DNA of 60,471 nucleotides, taken from a virus. Position numbers and translations under genes: made by a program. How positions within the stretch are numbered: the stretch's first letter is position 1; every line of letters begins with the position of its first letter. The stretch is from IMG/VR virus record IMGVR_UViG_3300050821_001577, positions 1 through 60,471 of that record; one strand, given 5' to 3'. Of this stretch, positions 29,906 to 37,064 are shown piece by piece. The notes under the pieces are model-generated. The model made no database searches. It was given only the letters and a program-made list of their open reading frames with translations, and was not told where the DNA came from.

Positions 29906-30772
29906 TCAATGTTTCGTGCTAGCAGCCTTCGCCGCTTCCTGCATCTCCTTGAACTGCTTCCGAGATAGCGGTGTGCCGGAGGATGGCGTCGGAGTTGACG
30001 TATTCAGACCTTCGGCGATCGAAGCAACGGCTTCCTTGTCAAATCCAGCCTTTTCCTTGTCAAAATCGCCAAACGCCTTGGCATCGCGTGCCTTGAGCGC
30101 GTCCATCTCGGCCTTGTGTTCTTCCTGCGCCTTCAGATCGGCTTCGACCTCAGGATGCAGGGTGCCCATGCCTTCCTTGATCCGGCGCTCGGAAACGGAA
30201 TGGAAACCATCGAGATACCGGCGGTAGGCTTCGGTTGACGGATCATAAGAAGGTCGCGCCGGAATGTTCTGCATCACGTCCGATTCGCCTTCCTCAAATG
30301 CGCGGTCGGAAAGCGAGGTACGGTCAGGCATCAGGAACATATCGAGTTGGTTGCCTAGCGAGGAGCCGCACATCTTGGCGACCTTCAGCTTGCGGGCGAT
30401 TGCCGCGCGTTCCTTGGCCTCTTTCTCGGCCGTTTCCAGAGCGAAAGCGGTATCAAAGTCAGCCTTCGTGAAGCCGCCCTGCGCTTTTGCCGATTTGTAT
30501 TTATTACGCAGGTTTGAATTGGCCGTGGCTAGTGCTTCCCGCAGCATTTTCACCTCTGGCTTGAACTGGAGAAAAAGCGCTTTCTCCTCTTGATCGTATT
30601 CAGGATTGACGCCACGAGGCGCCGCAGTGGCCTTGGGAGCATCCGTGGTCGGTTTTCCGACTGCGGCCCTCGCCTCAGCCCGATCGGCCGCCGCTGGCGC
30701 CCCAGCCTTCGCAGCCTCACGCGCGGCCTTGGCATCGGCTTTCTGTTGTTCCGTCATTTTCGGTCTGGCCAT
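29906..30772 (-). CDS. Hypothetical Ala/Lys/Glu-rich protein, possibly GapR-like
   Basis: A 288-residue protein starting at the second of two adjacent ATGs (GAGGAG 5 nt upstream). N-terminal ~55 residues are low-complexity Ala-rich; a helical middle (EEKALFLQFKPEVKMLREAL ... LRNKYKSAKAQGGFTKADFD) loosely recalls GapR/DUF2312 DNA-binding helices; a LGNQLDMFLMPDRTSLSDRA motif follows; the C-terminus is a charged coiled coil with a Thr/Ser/Pro tail. Second gene of the leftward early transcript. Function uncertain. Confidence 0.65.
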   Translation of the reverse strand: MARPKMTEQQKADAKAAREAAKAGAPAAADRAEARAAVGKPTTDAPKATAAPRGVNPEYDQEEKALFLQFKPEVKMLREALATANSNLRNKYKSAKAQGGFTKADFDTAFALETAEKEAKERAAIARKLKVAKMCGSSLGNQLDMFLMPDRTSLSDRAFEEGESDVMQNIPARPSYDPSTEAYRRYLDGFHSVSERRIKEGMGTLHPEVEADLKAQEEHKAEMDALKARDAKAFGDFDKEKAGFDKEAVASIAEGLNTSTPTPSSGTPLSRKQFKEMQEAAKAASTKH

Positions 30773-30781
30773 CATGGCTCC

Positions 30782-31015
30782 TCAGGTTTGATTTTTGGGG
30801 CAGAATGGATTCTGGCAGTCTTCGCATGGGTCGGGAAGCAATTCTTCGGCCGGAATACCGGTTTTGAGAGCAATCATCAAAACCCGATTTGGCGGTATCG
30901 CGTCCCACTTGGTTAAGGCTTGGCGACTGACTTCCGCCATGGCCGCTACATCGGCTTTTGAGTGATTTTTCAATAGCTTATGGTAAGCCAATTGATTTTT
31001 TGAGAGCTTTGTCAT
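30782..31015 (-). CDS. Cro/CI-type helix-turn-helix regulator
   Basis: A 77-residue protein with a Cro-like HTH: HSKADVAAMAEVSRQALTKWDAIPPNRVLMIALKTGIPAEELLPD (about 18-62). The C-terminus has three cysteines in CEDCQNPFC that might bind metal. It is the first gene left of the divergent promoter, the classic place for a regulator that controls the early switch. Start at MTKLSKNQ; the in-frame ATG 6 codons upstream is unlikely. Confidence 0.82.
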   Translation of the reverse strand: MTKLSKNQLAYHKLLKNHSKADVAAMAEVSRQALTKWDAIPPNRVLMIALKTGIPAEELLPDPCEDCQNPFCPKNQT

Positions 31016-31019
31016 GTTG

Positions 31020-31050
31020 ACTGAATGGCACAAATCGATTTATCTGTCAA
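31020..31050 (-). promoter_or_regulatory. Leftward early promoter
   Basis: Minus-strand TTGACA (31045-31050) upstream of the Cro-like gene, with a weak -10 (CATTCA at N17). It is the left half of a back-to-back pair with the rightward promoter. Confidence 0.5.
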
Positions 31051-31063
31051 TATGTGGTTGACA
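31045..31063. promoter_or_regulatory. Palindromic operator spanning divergent -35 boxes
   Basis: TGTCAA (31045-31050), 7-nt TATGTGG, TTGACA (31058-31063): a perfect inverted repeat in which each arm is also a -35 hexamer, one pointing left and one right. A dimeric regulator, probably the adjacent Cro-like protein, could block both promoters at once. Confidence 0.6.
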
Positions 31064-31086
31064 AGGCGCAATCGCAGGTTTACAGA
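31058..31086 (+). promoter_or_regulatory. Rightward early promoter
   Basis: TTGACA (31058-31063), 17 nt, TACAGA (31081-31086), about 27 nt before the first rightward gene at 31113. It would drive the early plus-strand operon. Confidence 0.6.
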
Positions 31087-31112
31087 AGGGTCATCGGCAA
31101 AGAGCGAAACAG

Positions 31113-31289
31113 ATGAACAACGAACAAACCAAACGCCAAGGCATCAAATGGGTCAAGATTACTCATAAAGCCCGCAACGTCTATGTATGTGCATTTGGTT
31201 TTCGAGGCGAAATCAAGGCTTTCAAAATCCATCAGGGTTCTAAGAACTGGATGGAAGTAGCCGTTAAAAATTGGTTAGACGATCAGTAA
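31113..31289 (+). CDS. Small basic protein, first rightward gene (58 aa)
   Basis: MNNEQTKRQGIKWVKITHKA continues RNVYVCAFGFRGEIKAFKIH...WLDDQ. Basic, beta-strand rich, tightly following the early promoter, as expected of a small early regulator or takeover protein. No family recognised. Confidence 0.65.
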   Translation: MNNEQTKRQGIKWVKITHKARNVYVCAFGFRGEIKAFKIHQGSKNWMEVAVKNWLDDQ

Positions 31290-31300
31290 CCAAAGTGGCT

Positions 31301-31316
31301 CACCACAGCAGGAGAT
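31301..31316 (+). repeat. Repeated leader with ribosome binding site, copy 1
   Basis: CACCACAGCAGGAGAT occurs here and, identically, at 31591-31606. Each copy includes the AGGAG of the following gene (ATGs at 31323 and 31611). Probably a duplicated translation-initiation leader, perhaps also a protein or RNA contact site. Confidence 0.8.
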
Positions 31317-31322
31317 TATCGG

Positions 31323-31583
31323 ATGACCGATCGGATCAAATTGGGAGGCAACGACAACCGCGGCAAGCCTCGCCAAGACTTTGCCGATGAAATTGCTGGT
31401 CTTAATGAAACCGATTTCATCAAGAAAGCCGAGCATTATATTTGGCTGTCGGCCTACGCTAACAACAATCCTCGCTCCGATTATCATTGGATGGCCGATG
31501 CCTGCTATGACGAAGCAGCGCGTCGCGAAAAGCCAGAGCTTTACAAGCAGGCCTACGATGCGGCTGTCAAATCAGCCTCATAA
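31323..31583 (+). CDS. Hypothetical early protein (86 aa)
   Basis: An 86-residue helical protein (DEIAGLNETDFIKKAEHYIWLSAYANNNPRSDYHWMADACYDEAARREKPEL...). AGGAG in the repeated leader 31301-31316. Similar AEHYIWLSAYANNNPRSDYHW-type small proteins are found in phage early regions; function unknown. Confidence 0.75.
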   Translation: MTDRIKLGGNDNRGKPRQDFADEIAGLNETDFIKKAEHYIWLSAYANNNPRSDYHWMADACYDEAARREKPELYKQAYDAAVKSAS

Positions 31584-31590
31584 CCCAATC

Positions 31591-31606
31591 CACCACAGCA
31601 GGAGAT
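31591..31606 (+). repeat. Repeated leader with ribosome binding site, copy 2
   Basis: Exact second copy of the 16-bp CACCACAGCAGGAGAT, ending 4 nt before the ATG at 31611. Confidence 0.8.
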
Positions 31607-31610
31607 CAGA

Positions 31611-31820
31611 ATGGACCATGGAAGCAGACACGAAGGCGAGGATATGACTGCCTTCACCATGCGCAAGATCCGCAATGAAATCATCGAATCTTGTGCGATC
31701 CGAGCTGAAGCTACAGCGCTAAATTTTGTGAATGGAGAAGCGCAGACCAAATATGGAAAGGCCTACCAATCGGGCTGTCATAATGCTGCAAACCATATCC
31801 GAGCAATGAAGGATTTATAG
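31611..31820 (+). CDS. Hypothetical early protein (69 aa)
   Basis: A 69-residue protein (MTAFTMRKIRNEIIESCAIR ... YQSGCHNAANHIRAMKDL) with a long helix and two cysteines. Function unknown. Follows the second leader repeat. Confidence 0.7.
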   Translation: MDHGSRHEGEDMTAFTMRKIRNEIIESCAIRAEATALNFVNGEAQTKYGKAYQSGCHNAANHIRAMKDL

Positions 31821-31822
31821 CC

Positions 31823-32002
31823 ATGGCCGCCACCCAGCCAGATCCCTACGCCCACGACCTCAACGAACTCATCAAGGATTTCTGGGATGGCCGAATTTCA
31901 GAGGCTCGGTTCTCAGACTGCGCAATTGAAGCAGGGATGTCGCGCGTGGAACTCAATTTGATCCTGCAGGAAATTCGGAACGATGATGGGGTGCTGACAT
32001 GA
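31823..32002 (+). CDS. Hypothetical early protein (59 aa)
   Basis: Acidic helical protein starting 2 nt after the previous stop and ending in an ATGA overlap with the next gene. Sequence: MAATQPDPYAHDLNELIKDF then WDGRISEARFSDC... ILQEIRNDDGV. It has an HTH-like feel (SRVELNLILQEI) but no clear family. Confidence 0.65.
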   Translation: MAATQPDPYAHDLNELIKDFWDGRISEARFSDCAIEAGMSRVELNLILQEIRNDDGVLT

Positions 32003-32271
32003 GTGAACGAACGCCGGGACCTTGGAAGATCTACGATGATTCGAACGACTTTCATGTCATGATCATGGGGAAATGGCCTTCGTCTGGCGGTGCTCACGTT
32101 GCAGACGTTCTGCGTCGCGAGAATGCCGCCGCGATCGTCCTATGGGAAAACCACTTCGATGAGTTAGTTAATGCTCTGGAGCAGATCGCCAATCAACAAT
32201 ACACGGGGGGCGGCGAGATATTGGCCATGACGAAGATAGCCAGAGATGCCCTGGCAAAGGTGAAATCATGA
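31999..32271 (+). CDS. Hypothetical early protein, paralogue of next gene
   Basis: A 90-residue protein. Its C-terminal helix-turn (LVNALEQIANQ ... MTKIARDALAKVKS) resembles that of the next gene (LVKALEEIALG ... MKELARAALAQVKL), showing partial duplication. The N-terminus GPWKIYDDSNDFHVMI is beta-rich. ATGA overlaps at both ends. Confidence 0.75.
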   Translation: MSERTPGPWKIYDDSNDFHVMIMGKWPSSGGAHVADVLRRENAAAIVLWENHFDELVNALEQIANQQYTGGGEILAMTKIARDALAKVKS

Positions 32272-32576
32272 GCGAGCGCGAAGAAATCATGGATCTGATC
32301 CGCAACGAATACGATCCCAAGCCAAAGCTTGATGCCGCTGACTTTCCCGGCTTCGAATGGGACGACGGCGCTGGGCGCATCGCGGATGCGATATTGGCTG
32401 ACAAGGCTTTATTGCTACGAAAGCATTATGACGAGCGGGATGTGCTGGTGAAAGCGCTAGAAGAAATCGCTCTAGGTCGCGGTACTTTTGCCCAAGACCG
32501 CTTTGAGCACGCCTGCAACACGATCGAAGACATGAAAGAACTCGCTCGCGCAGCCCTCGCGCAGGTGAAGCTATGA
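32268..32576 (+). CDS. Hypothetical early protein, paralogous C-terminus
   Basis: A 102-residue acidic protein (MSEREEIMDLIRNEYDPKPK...FPGFEWDDGAGRIADAILADKALLLRKHYDERDVLVKALEEI). The C-terminal 50 residues match the preceding gene's end. Helical. Function unknown; coupled by ATGA at both ends. Confidence 0.75.
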   Translation: MSEREEIMDLIRNEYDPKPKLDAADFPGFEWDDGAGRIADAILADKALLLRKHYDERDVLVKALEEIALGRGTFAQDRFEHACNTIEDMKELARAALAQVKL

Positions 32577-32692
32577 CCGTGCGCACGCTCCTCACAATCG
32601 AGACCGCTGCTGACATCGCACGCAGGGTGGTGGAGTATCTCGCATATGCTATTTTCTTCGCGGCGATCGGCATCGGGTGGATAATCACATGA
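32573..32692 (+). CDS. Single-span membrane protein (39 aa)
   Basis: ATGA-coupled at both ends. MTVRTLLTIETAADIARRVV then EYLAYAIFFAAIGIGWIIT: an amphipathic start and one C-terminal transmembrane helix. Function unknown. Confidence 0.6.
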   Translation: MTVRTLLTIETAADIARRVVEYLAYAIFFAAIGIGWIIT

Positions 32693-32889
32693 GCGAATCG
32701 GAAGACGAACGGTTGCAAGCATTCCTGATCCTCGTCAAGACGGCACGTTGGCGAGCGCCACCAAGATGCTGGAATGAAGAATTTAGGCGTGCGCTGAATG
32801 ATCGTCTGGTATCCGTAGGGTTTGGTGGCATTTTATACCTAACTCTTGGCGGCGAATATTTTGCTGAGCACGGGAATATTCCAGCATGA
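32689..32889 (+). CDS. Hypothetical early protein (66 aa)
   Basis: Starts at MSESEDERLQAFLILVKTAR, whose ATG overlaps the stop before it. Helix followed by a beta-like segment (GGILYLTLGGEYFAEHGN). Function unknown. Confidence 0.65.
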   Translation: MSESEDERLQAFLILVKTARWRAPPRCWNEEFRRALNDRLVSVGFGGILYLTLGGEYFAEHGNIPA

Positions 32890-33092
32890 CGCGCGAGATC
32901 GGCCCCAGAGAACGCCATCTCAGAGAGCAGCGCGAGGCCCGCATTGCCGAGCTAGAATCCGCCAGCGCCGATGTACGCCGGAAAGAGCGCGCTGCGGTTA
33001 AGGCTGCAGGGGTTGGCAAAGAGTTAGTTGAGCGGATCCAGAAAGCGGCCCTCAAAAGGGGAAAGCCGCGCAAACGGAAGGTGAAGAAATGA
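32886..33092 (+). CDS. Small basic coiled-coil protein (68 aa)
   Basis: Very basic, helical (RERHLREQREARIAELESASADVRRKERAAVKAAG...), with a KRGKPRKRKVKK tail suited to nucleic-acid binding. Coupled by ATGA at both ends. Function unknown. Confidence 0.7.
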   Translation: MTREIGPRERHLREQREARIAELESASADVRRKERAAVKAAGVGKELVERIQKAALKRGKPRKRKVKK

Positions 33093-33277
33093 GTGGATTC
33101 CACTATTCCGGCAAGGATCTGGCGCACGAACGTCGTATGACAATCCAGCAATGCGCCAAAATCGCAGAAGATGAAATGACTTCTGCAGATGGCGAGGGAG
33201 AGATTTATATCGCTCGAAAAATTGCCAACAAAATTCTCAGCCTTCTTTCAGTATCGAGTTTGGAGCCGAATAAATGA
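33089..33277 (+). CDS. Hypothetical early protein (62 aa)
   Basis: A 62-residue protein (YSGKDLAHERRMTIQQCAKIAEDEMTSADGEGEIYIARKIANKILSL). One helical domain. ATGA overlaps at both ends. Function unknown. Confidence 0.65.
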   Translation: MSGFHYSGKDLAHERRMTIQQCAKIAEDEMTSADGEGEIYIARKIANKILSLLSVSSLEPNK

Positions 33278-33609
33278 AGACCATGGAAGAACTCATATTG
33301 GACCGGCTCATTGATGAAGCGACGCGGCCATTCAAACTGGCGCTGGAGCAAGCGACCAAGGATCTGGCAATGGCCAAGCAGAGTTTGCAGTATCGCGACT
33401 CGGCACTCGCTCGCGAAACAGAATGGCGCCAGAAGCTACAGAAGGAAGCGATAGAAGCGGAAGGGCCGCTCTCCGATCTATACAAGGCGGCTGGCAAGGT
33501 GAGATTGGCAACTCACGGGAAGATATCCGACCAATTGCGCGAGGCGATCTCGCAAATGGGATCAGCAATGGCCGTTGCCGAGAAATATATCGATCAGATC
33601 CCATTCTAG
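33274..33609 (+). CDS. Coiled-coil early protein (111 aa)
   Basis: A 111-residue helical protein, probable coiled coil over residues 15-70 (FKLALEQATKDLAMAKQSLQ...). Function unknown. Its start overlaps the upstream stop. Confidence 0.7.
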   Translation: MKTMEELILDRLIDEATRPFKLALEQATKDLAMAKQSLQYRDSALARETEWRQKLQKEAIEAEGPLSDLYKAAGKVRLATHGKISDQLREAISQMGSAMAVAEKYIDQIPF

Positions 33610-33619
33610 AGGAGCCGAG

Positions 33620-34135
33620 ATGACCGAGCTTCGCCAAAGGCAGCCGCGCGTGAAGCGGGAGAGACCGCCAATGCCACCGCTTGCTGTCAGGGTGTTGGTG
33701 GCAGAGCGGCAGATTGATTCAATCAATCGTGGATTCTATGAATTTTGCAGTGTTGACGAATGGCCATTGAAGCATCGCCTGAAATGGCTCCTCAGCCGCA
33801 TATTCGAGGATGGCGAGAACGTTGTGCCTCATGCTCTCGATCATGACCCGGCTTTGGTCTTGAGACCTTACAACCCGCGCATCAAGGATGTTGCCGCCCG
33901 CTATACGCCACATGCCCATGATCCGGCGCATCTCGTCTATCGGTCAAAGCCAGATCACCAGCAAAAGACCACCGGTCGCAAGCCAGGCGCAGAACGAACG
34001 ATCACGACCAAGGGCAGCGATATTTGGGTCAAGACGAAGTTCGCCCGTTTGTCCCGCAAGCCGAAGCGCAAGGCCAAGATCGCCAGTCGCGGCTTTTCAA
34101 AGCAGAAGCGATCATTTGGAGGAAAGCGGAAATGA
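33620..34135 (+). CDS. HNH-like conserved phage protein
   Basis: A 171-residue basic protein starting at MTELRQRQPRVKRERPPMPP (AGGAG 6 nt upstream). It carries the pattern HALDHDPALVLRPYNPR, DPAHLVYRSKPDHQQKTTGRK, GAERTITTKGSD, then a K/R-rich tail. Proteins with this DHDPAL...DHxxKTxGxxGAERxxTTxGSD layout are sometimes annotated as HNH-family, but the zinc cysteines seen in relatives are missing here. Nuclease activity is uncertain. Confidence 0.65.
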   Translation: MTELRQRQPRVKRERPPMPPLAVRVLVAERQIDSINRGFYEFCSVDEWPLKHRLKWLLSRIFEDGENVVPHALDHDPALVLRPYNPRIKDVAARYTPHAHDPAHLVYRSKPDHQQKTTGRKPGAERTITTKGSDIWVKTKFARLSRKPKRKAKIASRGFSKQKRSFGGKRK

Positions 34136-34335
34136 CCGAGATCAGTTGGTGTATCAACGCTTGCGAAAAGCGGCTGCTTGTTGCTCGAATTGACGAACTC
34201 GTGGCCGCAATCAAGGTAATCCTTGCCAAAAACGACGAGTTCCGCGCCGGAATGCCTGATGGCTGGGAAGGTGATCCGCTCCAAGACGCCTGCGAAGCGG
34301 CTCGTATTCTGATCACTTCATCAATTAATTCGTAA
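34132..34335 (+). CDS. Hypothetical protein (67 aa) ending in promoter B motif
   Basis: MTEISWCINACEKRLLVARI and an acidic helical remainder. The ATG overlaps the previous stop. The last codons ATT AAT TCG TAA are part of the promoter B upstream box, as in the gene at 39764, so the C-terminal residues INS are constrained by the promoter. Function unknown. Confidence 0.7.
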   Translation: MTEISWCINACEKRLLVARIDELVAAIKVILAKNDEFRAGMPDGWEGDPLQDACEAARILITSSINS

Positions 34336-34372
34336 ACCACCAGTTGACTTGATCCCTGATCCGTGGTTGATA
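34326..34372 (+). promoter_or_regulatory. Conserved-motif promoter B (rightward)
   Basis: AATTAATTCGTAAACCA upstream box (34324-34340 region), TTGACT (-35, 34344-34349), 17 nt, TTGATA (-10, 34367-34372) preceded by TGG. It matches promoters A and C and drives a three-gene unit ending at the terminator at 35189. Confidence 0.78.
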
Positions 34373-34414
34373 GGTCTCACGGAGCCATTGGGGCTCATAC
34401 TAGGGGAGAACGAA

Positions 34415-34681
34415 ATGACCGTGCAAACTCACGAACTGAAAGAGGCCGCTGACCACCTTCATAAAGCCGCCGAGCTTCTTTACTCCGACATCAGTTATAC
34501 CACCATTGAACTTTTAGCGGCATTTAACCGTGGAATCGCCACCATTACCGAACCTGTTTCAAAGCGCAAATTGCCGCTGCGCCCAGATTACCTTGATGAA
34601 CCGCCTCAGTCGGTTGATGACGGCGGATGCGATCCTCTTTACGGTTTGCGGATGGACAGCGCCGATCTTGGCGAGTGCTAA
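34415..34681 (+). CDS. Hypothetical early protein (88 aa)
   Basis: Starts at MTVQTHELKEAADHLHKAAE (GGGGAG upstream). Helical N-terminus, Pro-rich acidic C-terminus. First gene after promoter B. Function unknown. Confidence 0.7.
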   Translation: MTVQTHELKEAADHLHKAAELLYSDISYTTIELLAAFNRGIATITEPVSKRKLPLRPDYLDEPPQSVDDGGCDPLYGLRMDSADLGEC

Positions 34682-34719
34682 CGGCGGGTTCGGCTGAGAC
34701 CAACCGGGGAACTAACGAA

Positions 34720-34920
34720 ATGCCGAAATATCAGATCAAGCGCGGGGAAGACGGCAAGCATTACGCCGTCTTCCAGGACAACCTCGATGCCGAGGATGCA
34801 TCGGCTCATTTTGATGGCTGCCGCATTACCTGCTTCGATGGCTACGACAACGCCTATGAACTCACCTCGGATTGGTGGCACCGCAGCGGGCGCACCAAGG
34901 CCGGCAACAGCATCGGATAA
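34720..34920 (+). CDS. Hypothetical early protein (66 aa)
   Basis: MPKYQIKRGEDGKHYAVFQD and a second beta-rich stretch (DGCRITCFDGYDNAYELTSDWWHR). Acidic, possibly a small beta-barrel. GGGGAAC is an acceptable Shine-Dalgarno. Function unknown. Confidence 0.7.
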   Translation: MPKYQIKRGEDGKHYAVFQDNLDAEDASAHFDGCRITCFDGYDNAYELTSDWWHRSGRTKAGNSIG

Positions 34921-34924
34921 AACC

Positions 34925-35176
34925 ATGGTTACCATCGGCGGCAAGCACCGCAAGCCCAAGCTTCCATCACAGCCTCAGGTCGTCATTCAGTTGGCGCCGG
35001 ATTCCAATCAGTACGCCAAGCTCGGAATCGATGAGGAGCAGCGCGCAACCATCGCGTGGATTGGCGACCCGAACGCAGCGACCAAATTCAACTCGCGCTA
35101 CGAGGCTAAGTCTCGTACCCGCGATATGGCTGACATCCCCGATTCGCGCGTGTTCCGAGAATTGGAAACCGCCTGA
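34925..35176 (+). CDS. Hypothetical early protein (83 aa)
   Basis: An 83-residue protein (VVIQLAPDSNQYAKLGIDEEQRATIAWIGDPNAATKFNSRYEAK...). Basic N-terminus (MVTIGGKHRKPKLPSQ). Followed by a clear terminator. Function unknown. Confidence 0.7.
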   Translation: MVTIGGKHRKPKLPSQPQVVIQLAPDSNQYAKLGIDEEQRATIAWIGDPNAATKFNSRYEAKSRTRDMADIPDSRVFRELETA

Positions 35177-35188
35177 TCTCCCCCAGAC

Positions 35189-35213
35189 TGGGGCTAAGTC
35201 GCCCCACTTTTTT
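35189..35213 (+). terminator. Rho-independent terminator of the promoter B unit
   Basis: TGGGGC (35189-35194) and GCCCCA (35201-35206) form a 6-bp stem with a 6-nt loop, followed by CTTTTTTC (T-run 35208-35213). Confidence 0.85.
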
Positions 35214-35227
35214 CAACGAGGATGACA

Positions 35228-35458
35228 ATGGCAACTCTGCAACAATCCTTCGCCGCATATCGCAAAAACATAATGAGTGATGAAGAATTGGCGATCTGCC
35301 TCAAGGCAATCGAGGACCTGAACGCTACGCTCGACGCTCTTGATGAGCGCGGATATCACCGGAACGGATATCTGATCTTGGAGCATTCCCTCAGGTCAAT
35401 GACCGATAGTCGTGCTCGTGACCGACTCGACCAAAACCGAGCGAGGAGCGCATCATGA
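35228..35458 (+). CDS. Hypothetical early protein (76 aa)
   Basis: Start MATLQQSFAAYRKNIMSDEE, chosen because GAGG lies 6 nt upstream. Helical and acidic. First gene after the terminator; no promoter of the A-C type is visible in front, so readthrough is likely. Function unknown. Confidence 0.7.
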   Translation: MATLQQSFAAYRKNIMSDEELAICLKAIEDLNATLDALDERGYHRNGYLILEHSLRSMTDSRARDRLDQNRARSAS

Positions 35459-35718
35459 CCGCCACGACGCATCCCGCAATCACTGTCGCCCAAGCGCTCT
35501 ACGATGAGCCGCGCGATATCGTCAGGCACGAGCAGCAATTCCTCGCCGCAGTGCATCGCATCCGAGGCGACTGCATTCGAACGAAAGCCGCGTCCATTGC
35601 ATTGAGCGGCCTCGGGTCCAAGACCTATCTCGCCACGGCTTACCGTGCCGATCAGACGGAAGCCGATGGCCTCACGAAGGCGCTGGCGGTTTACCGGGAA
35701 GCGCTGGAGGAGGCGTAA
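35455..35718 (+). CDS. Hypothetical early protein (87 aa)
   Basis: Helical protein (HPAITVAQALYDEPRDIVRHEQQFLAAVHRIRGDCIRTKAASIALSGLG...). ATGA-coupled to the gene above. Function unknown. Confidence 0.7.
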   Translation: MTATTHPAITVAQALYDEPRDIVRHEQQFLAAVHRIRGDCIRTKAASIALSGLGSKTYLATAYRADQTEADGLTKALAVYREALEEA

Positions 35719-35997
35719 ATGCCGAAGCGCAAGAAACGGCGTGCAGCAAAATTGACCGGATGCCCTAAGTGCGGTTGCACCAATACCAAAAAGGTGTCTG
35801 GCTTTACGATGTGCTCCAAATGCGATCACAGGTTCGGAGAAGGCGGTTTGGGTAGACAAACCGAGAAACGCAATCGGTATGACGGCGAATGGAACAACGT
35901 ATCAGACCATCGATATGGCGTCACGCGATTACCGGGTGCCGACGACCAGAATTATGCTCCGAACTTAAACCCGCGCAATAGAACGGAATTGAAATGA
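35719..35997 (+). CDS. Zinc-ribbon protein
   Basis: A 92-residue protein with basic start (MPKRKKRRAAKLTG) and a classic zinc ribbon CPKCGC...MCSKCDHRF (15-40), followed by a charged tail. Directly after the previous stop. Likely nucleic-acid binding. It precedes the recombination genes. Confidence 0.78.
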   Translation: MPKRKKRRAAKLTGCPKCGCTNTKKVSGFTMCSKCDHRFGEGGLGRQTEKRNRYDGEWNNVSDHRYGVTRLPGADDQNYAPNLNPRNRTELK

Positions 35998-37064
35998 CCA
36001 AAGCCGCCGAAAAGACCTCTGAGCCGAGCTACGATTTCTGGAAGCGATCTCTGGCTGGCGAAAAGCCGAAGATGTTCGTTGATGACGCGCAGCTTGGATT
36101 TTATCGCAAGCCGATCAAAGAGCGCAACGACAAGGGAAATAATAAGCGCGTCGGTTGGTCTGCAGTCGCCATTTACATGCAAGACGGCGTGATGACCGCG
36201 CGTGTCACCAGCAAAATGCATATTACGTCAGGTAACACGATCTATGATGCGGCTGGCGATGAATTGAACGAATTGTGGAGCTATGTTGCTGGCCATCCGA
36301 TCAGCGAAAGCGAATATCGACAGGTTGCCGAAGAAGGCATGAATTGGAGCGATGCTACGGATGAGGTTGCAGTGATCCCCGCCGCAAATCGCGATGTCGC
36401 CAAGTCCGACAATGCGCCTAGCGAGGAGGTTGCGCCCGTCCAAGCCCATACCGATGCAATCACCAATGCTATTAATTCATCGAAGGCAACGATTAAGACC
36501 GTGGCCAGCAATGAGGATGCTGCGGTAGCTCTCGGAACTAAGAACCGCATTGCCGAGCTACGGCTTGCTTGTGACAAAGCTGGCCGCGCTGAGTATGAGC
36601 CAATGCATGCCAATTATGTCAAGGTGCGCGACCCATGGCAGAAGCCAGTCAAAAGCGCTGATGCCGAAGAAAAACGGCTCAACGGGGAAATCCTGCGATG
36701 GCGCGAATCTGAGCGCCAGCGCATCGCCAAGGAGCAGGCAGAAGCCGAACGCAAGCAGCGCGAGATTGACGAGGCCAATGCTCGTGCGGCCGATCGGGCT
36801 ATTGCACGGGGAGAACCAGAGCCAATGCCTGAGGTTGAGGAAGTGGCGATGCCGATAGCTATTGCACCGATCATTCCGACTTATGGCACGCGTACCGTCA
36901 AGGAACAGGTCAAGAAATTTGCCATCATCCACGATCCGGTTGCGGCCTTCGCCTATTTCAAGACCGATTATGACTTGCTGGAGCGGCTGGATAAGCTATG
37001 CACCGATGCCGTTCGAGCCGGTACGAATGTGCCAGGTGTCTCCTACCGAGAGGGTTTGCTATGA
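35994..37064 (+). CDS. Recombinase-associated phage protein
   Basis: A 356-residue protein. Central coiled coil rich in Glu, Arg and Ala (about 220-275), then a Pro-rich hinge and a C-terminal domain (GTRTVKEQVKKFAIIHDPVA...LCTDAVRAGTNVPGVSYREGL) like those of proteins next to phage recT/bet genes. It overlaps the recombinase start (ATGA), so they are probably made together. Exact role unknown. Confidence 0.7.
   Translation: MTKAAEKTSEPSYDFWKRSLAGEKPKMFVDDAQLGFYRKPIKERNDKGNNKRVGWSAVAIYMQDGVMTARVTSKMHITSGNTIYDAAGDELNELWSYVAGHPISESEYRQVAEEGMNWSDATDEVAVIPAANRDVAKSDNAPSEEVAPVQAHTDAITNAINSSKATIKTVASNEDAAVALGTKNRIAELRLACDKAGRAEYEPMHANYVKVRDPWQKPVKSADAEEKRLNGEILRWRESERQRIAKEQAEAERKQREIDEANARAADRAIARGEPEPMPEVEEVAMPIAIAPIIPTYGTRTVKEQVKKFAIIHDPVAAFAYFKTDYDLLERLDKLCTDAVRAGTNVPGVSYREGLL

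Noticed and set aside
29646-30227. Long plus-strand frame across the hairpin array and GapR-like gene
   Set aside because: It is antisense to the well-supported gene at 29906 and its translation is unstructured; a shadow.
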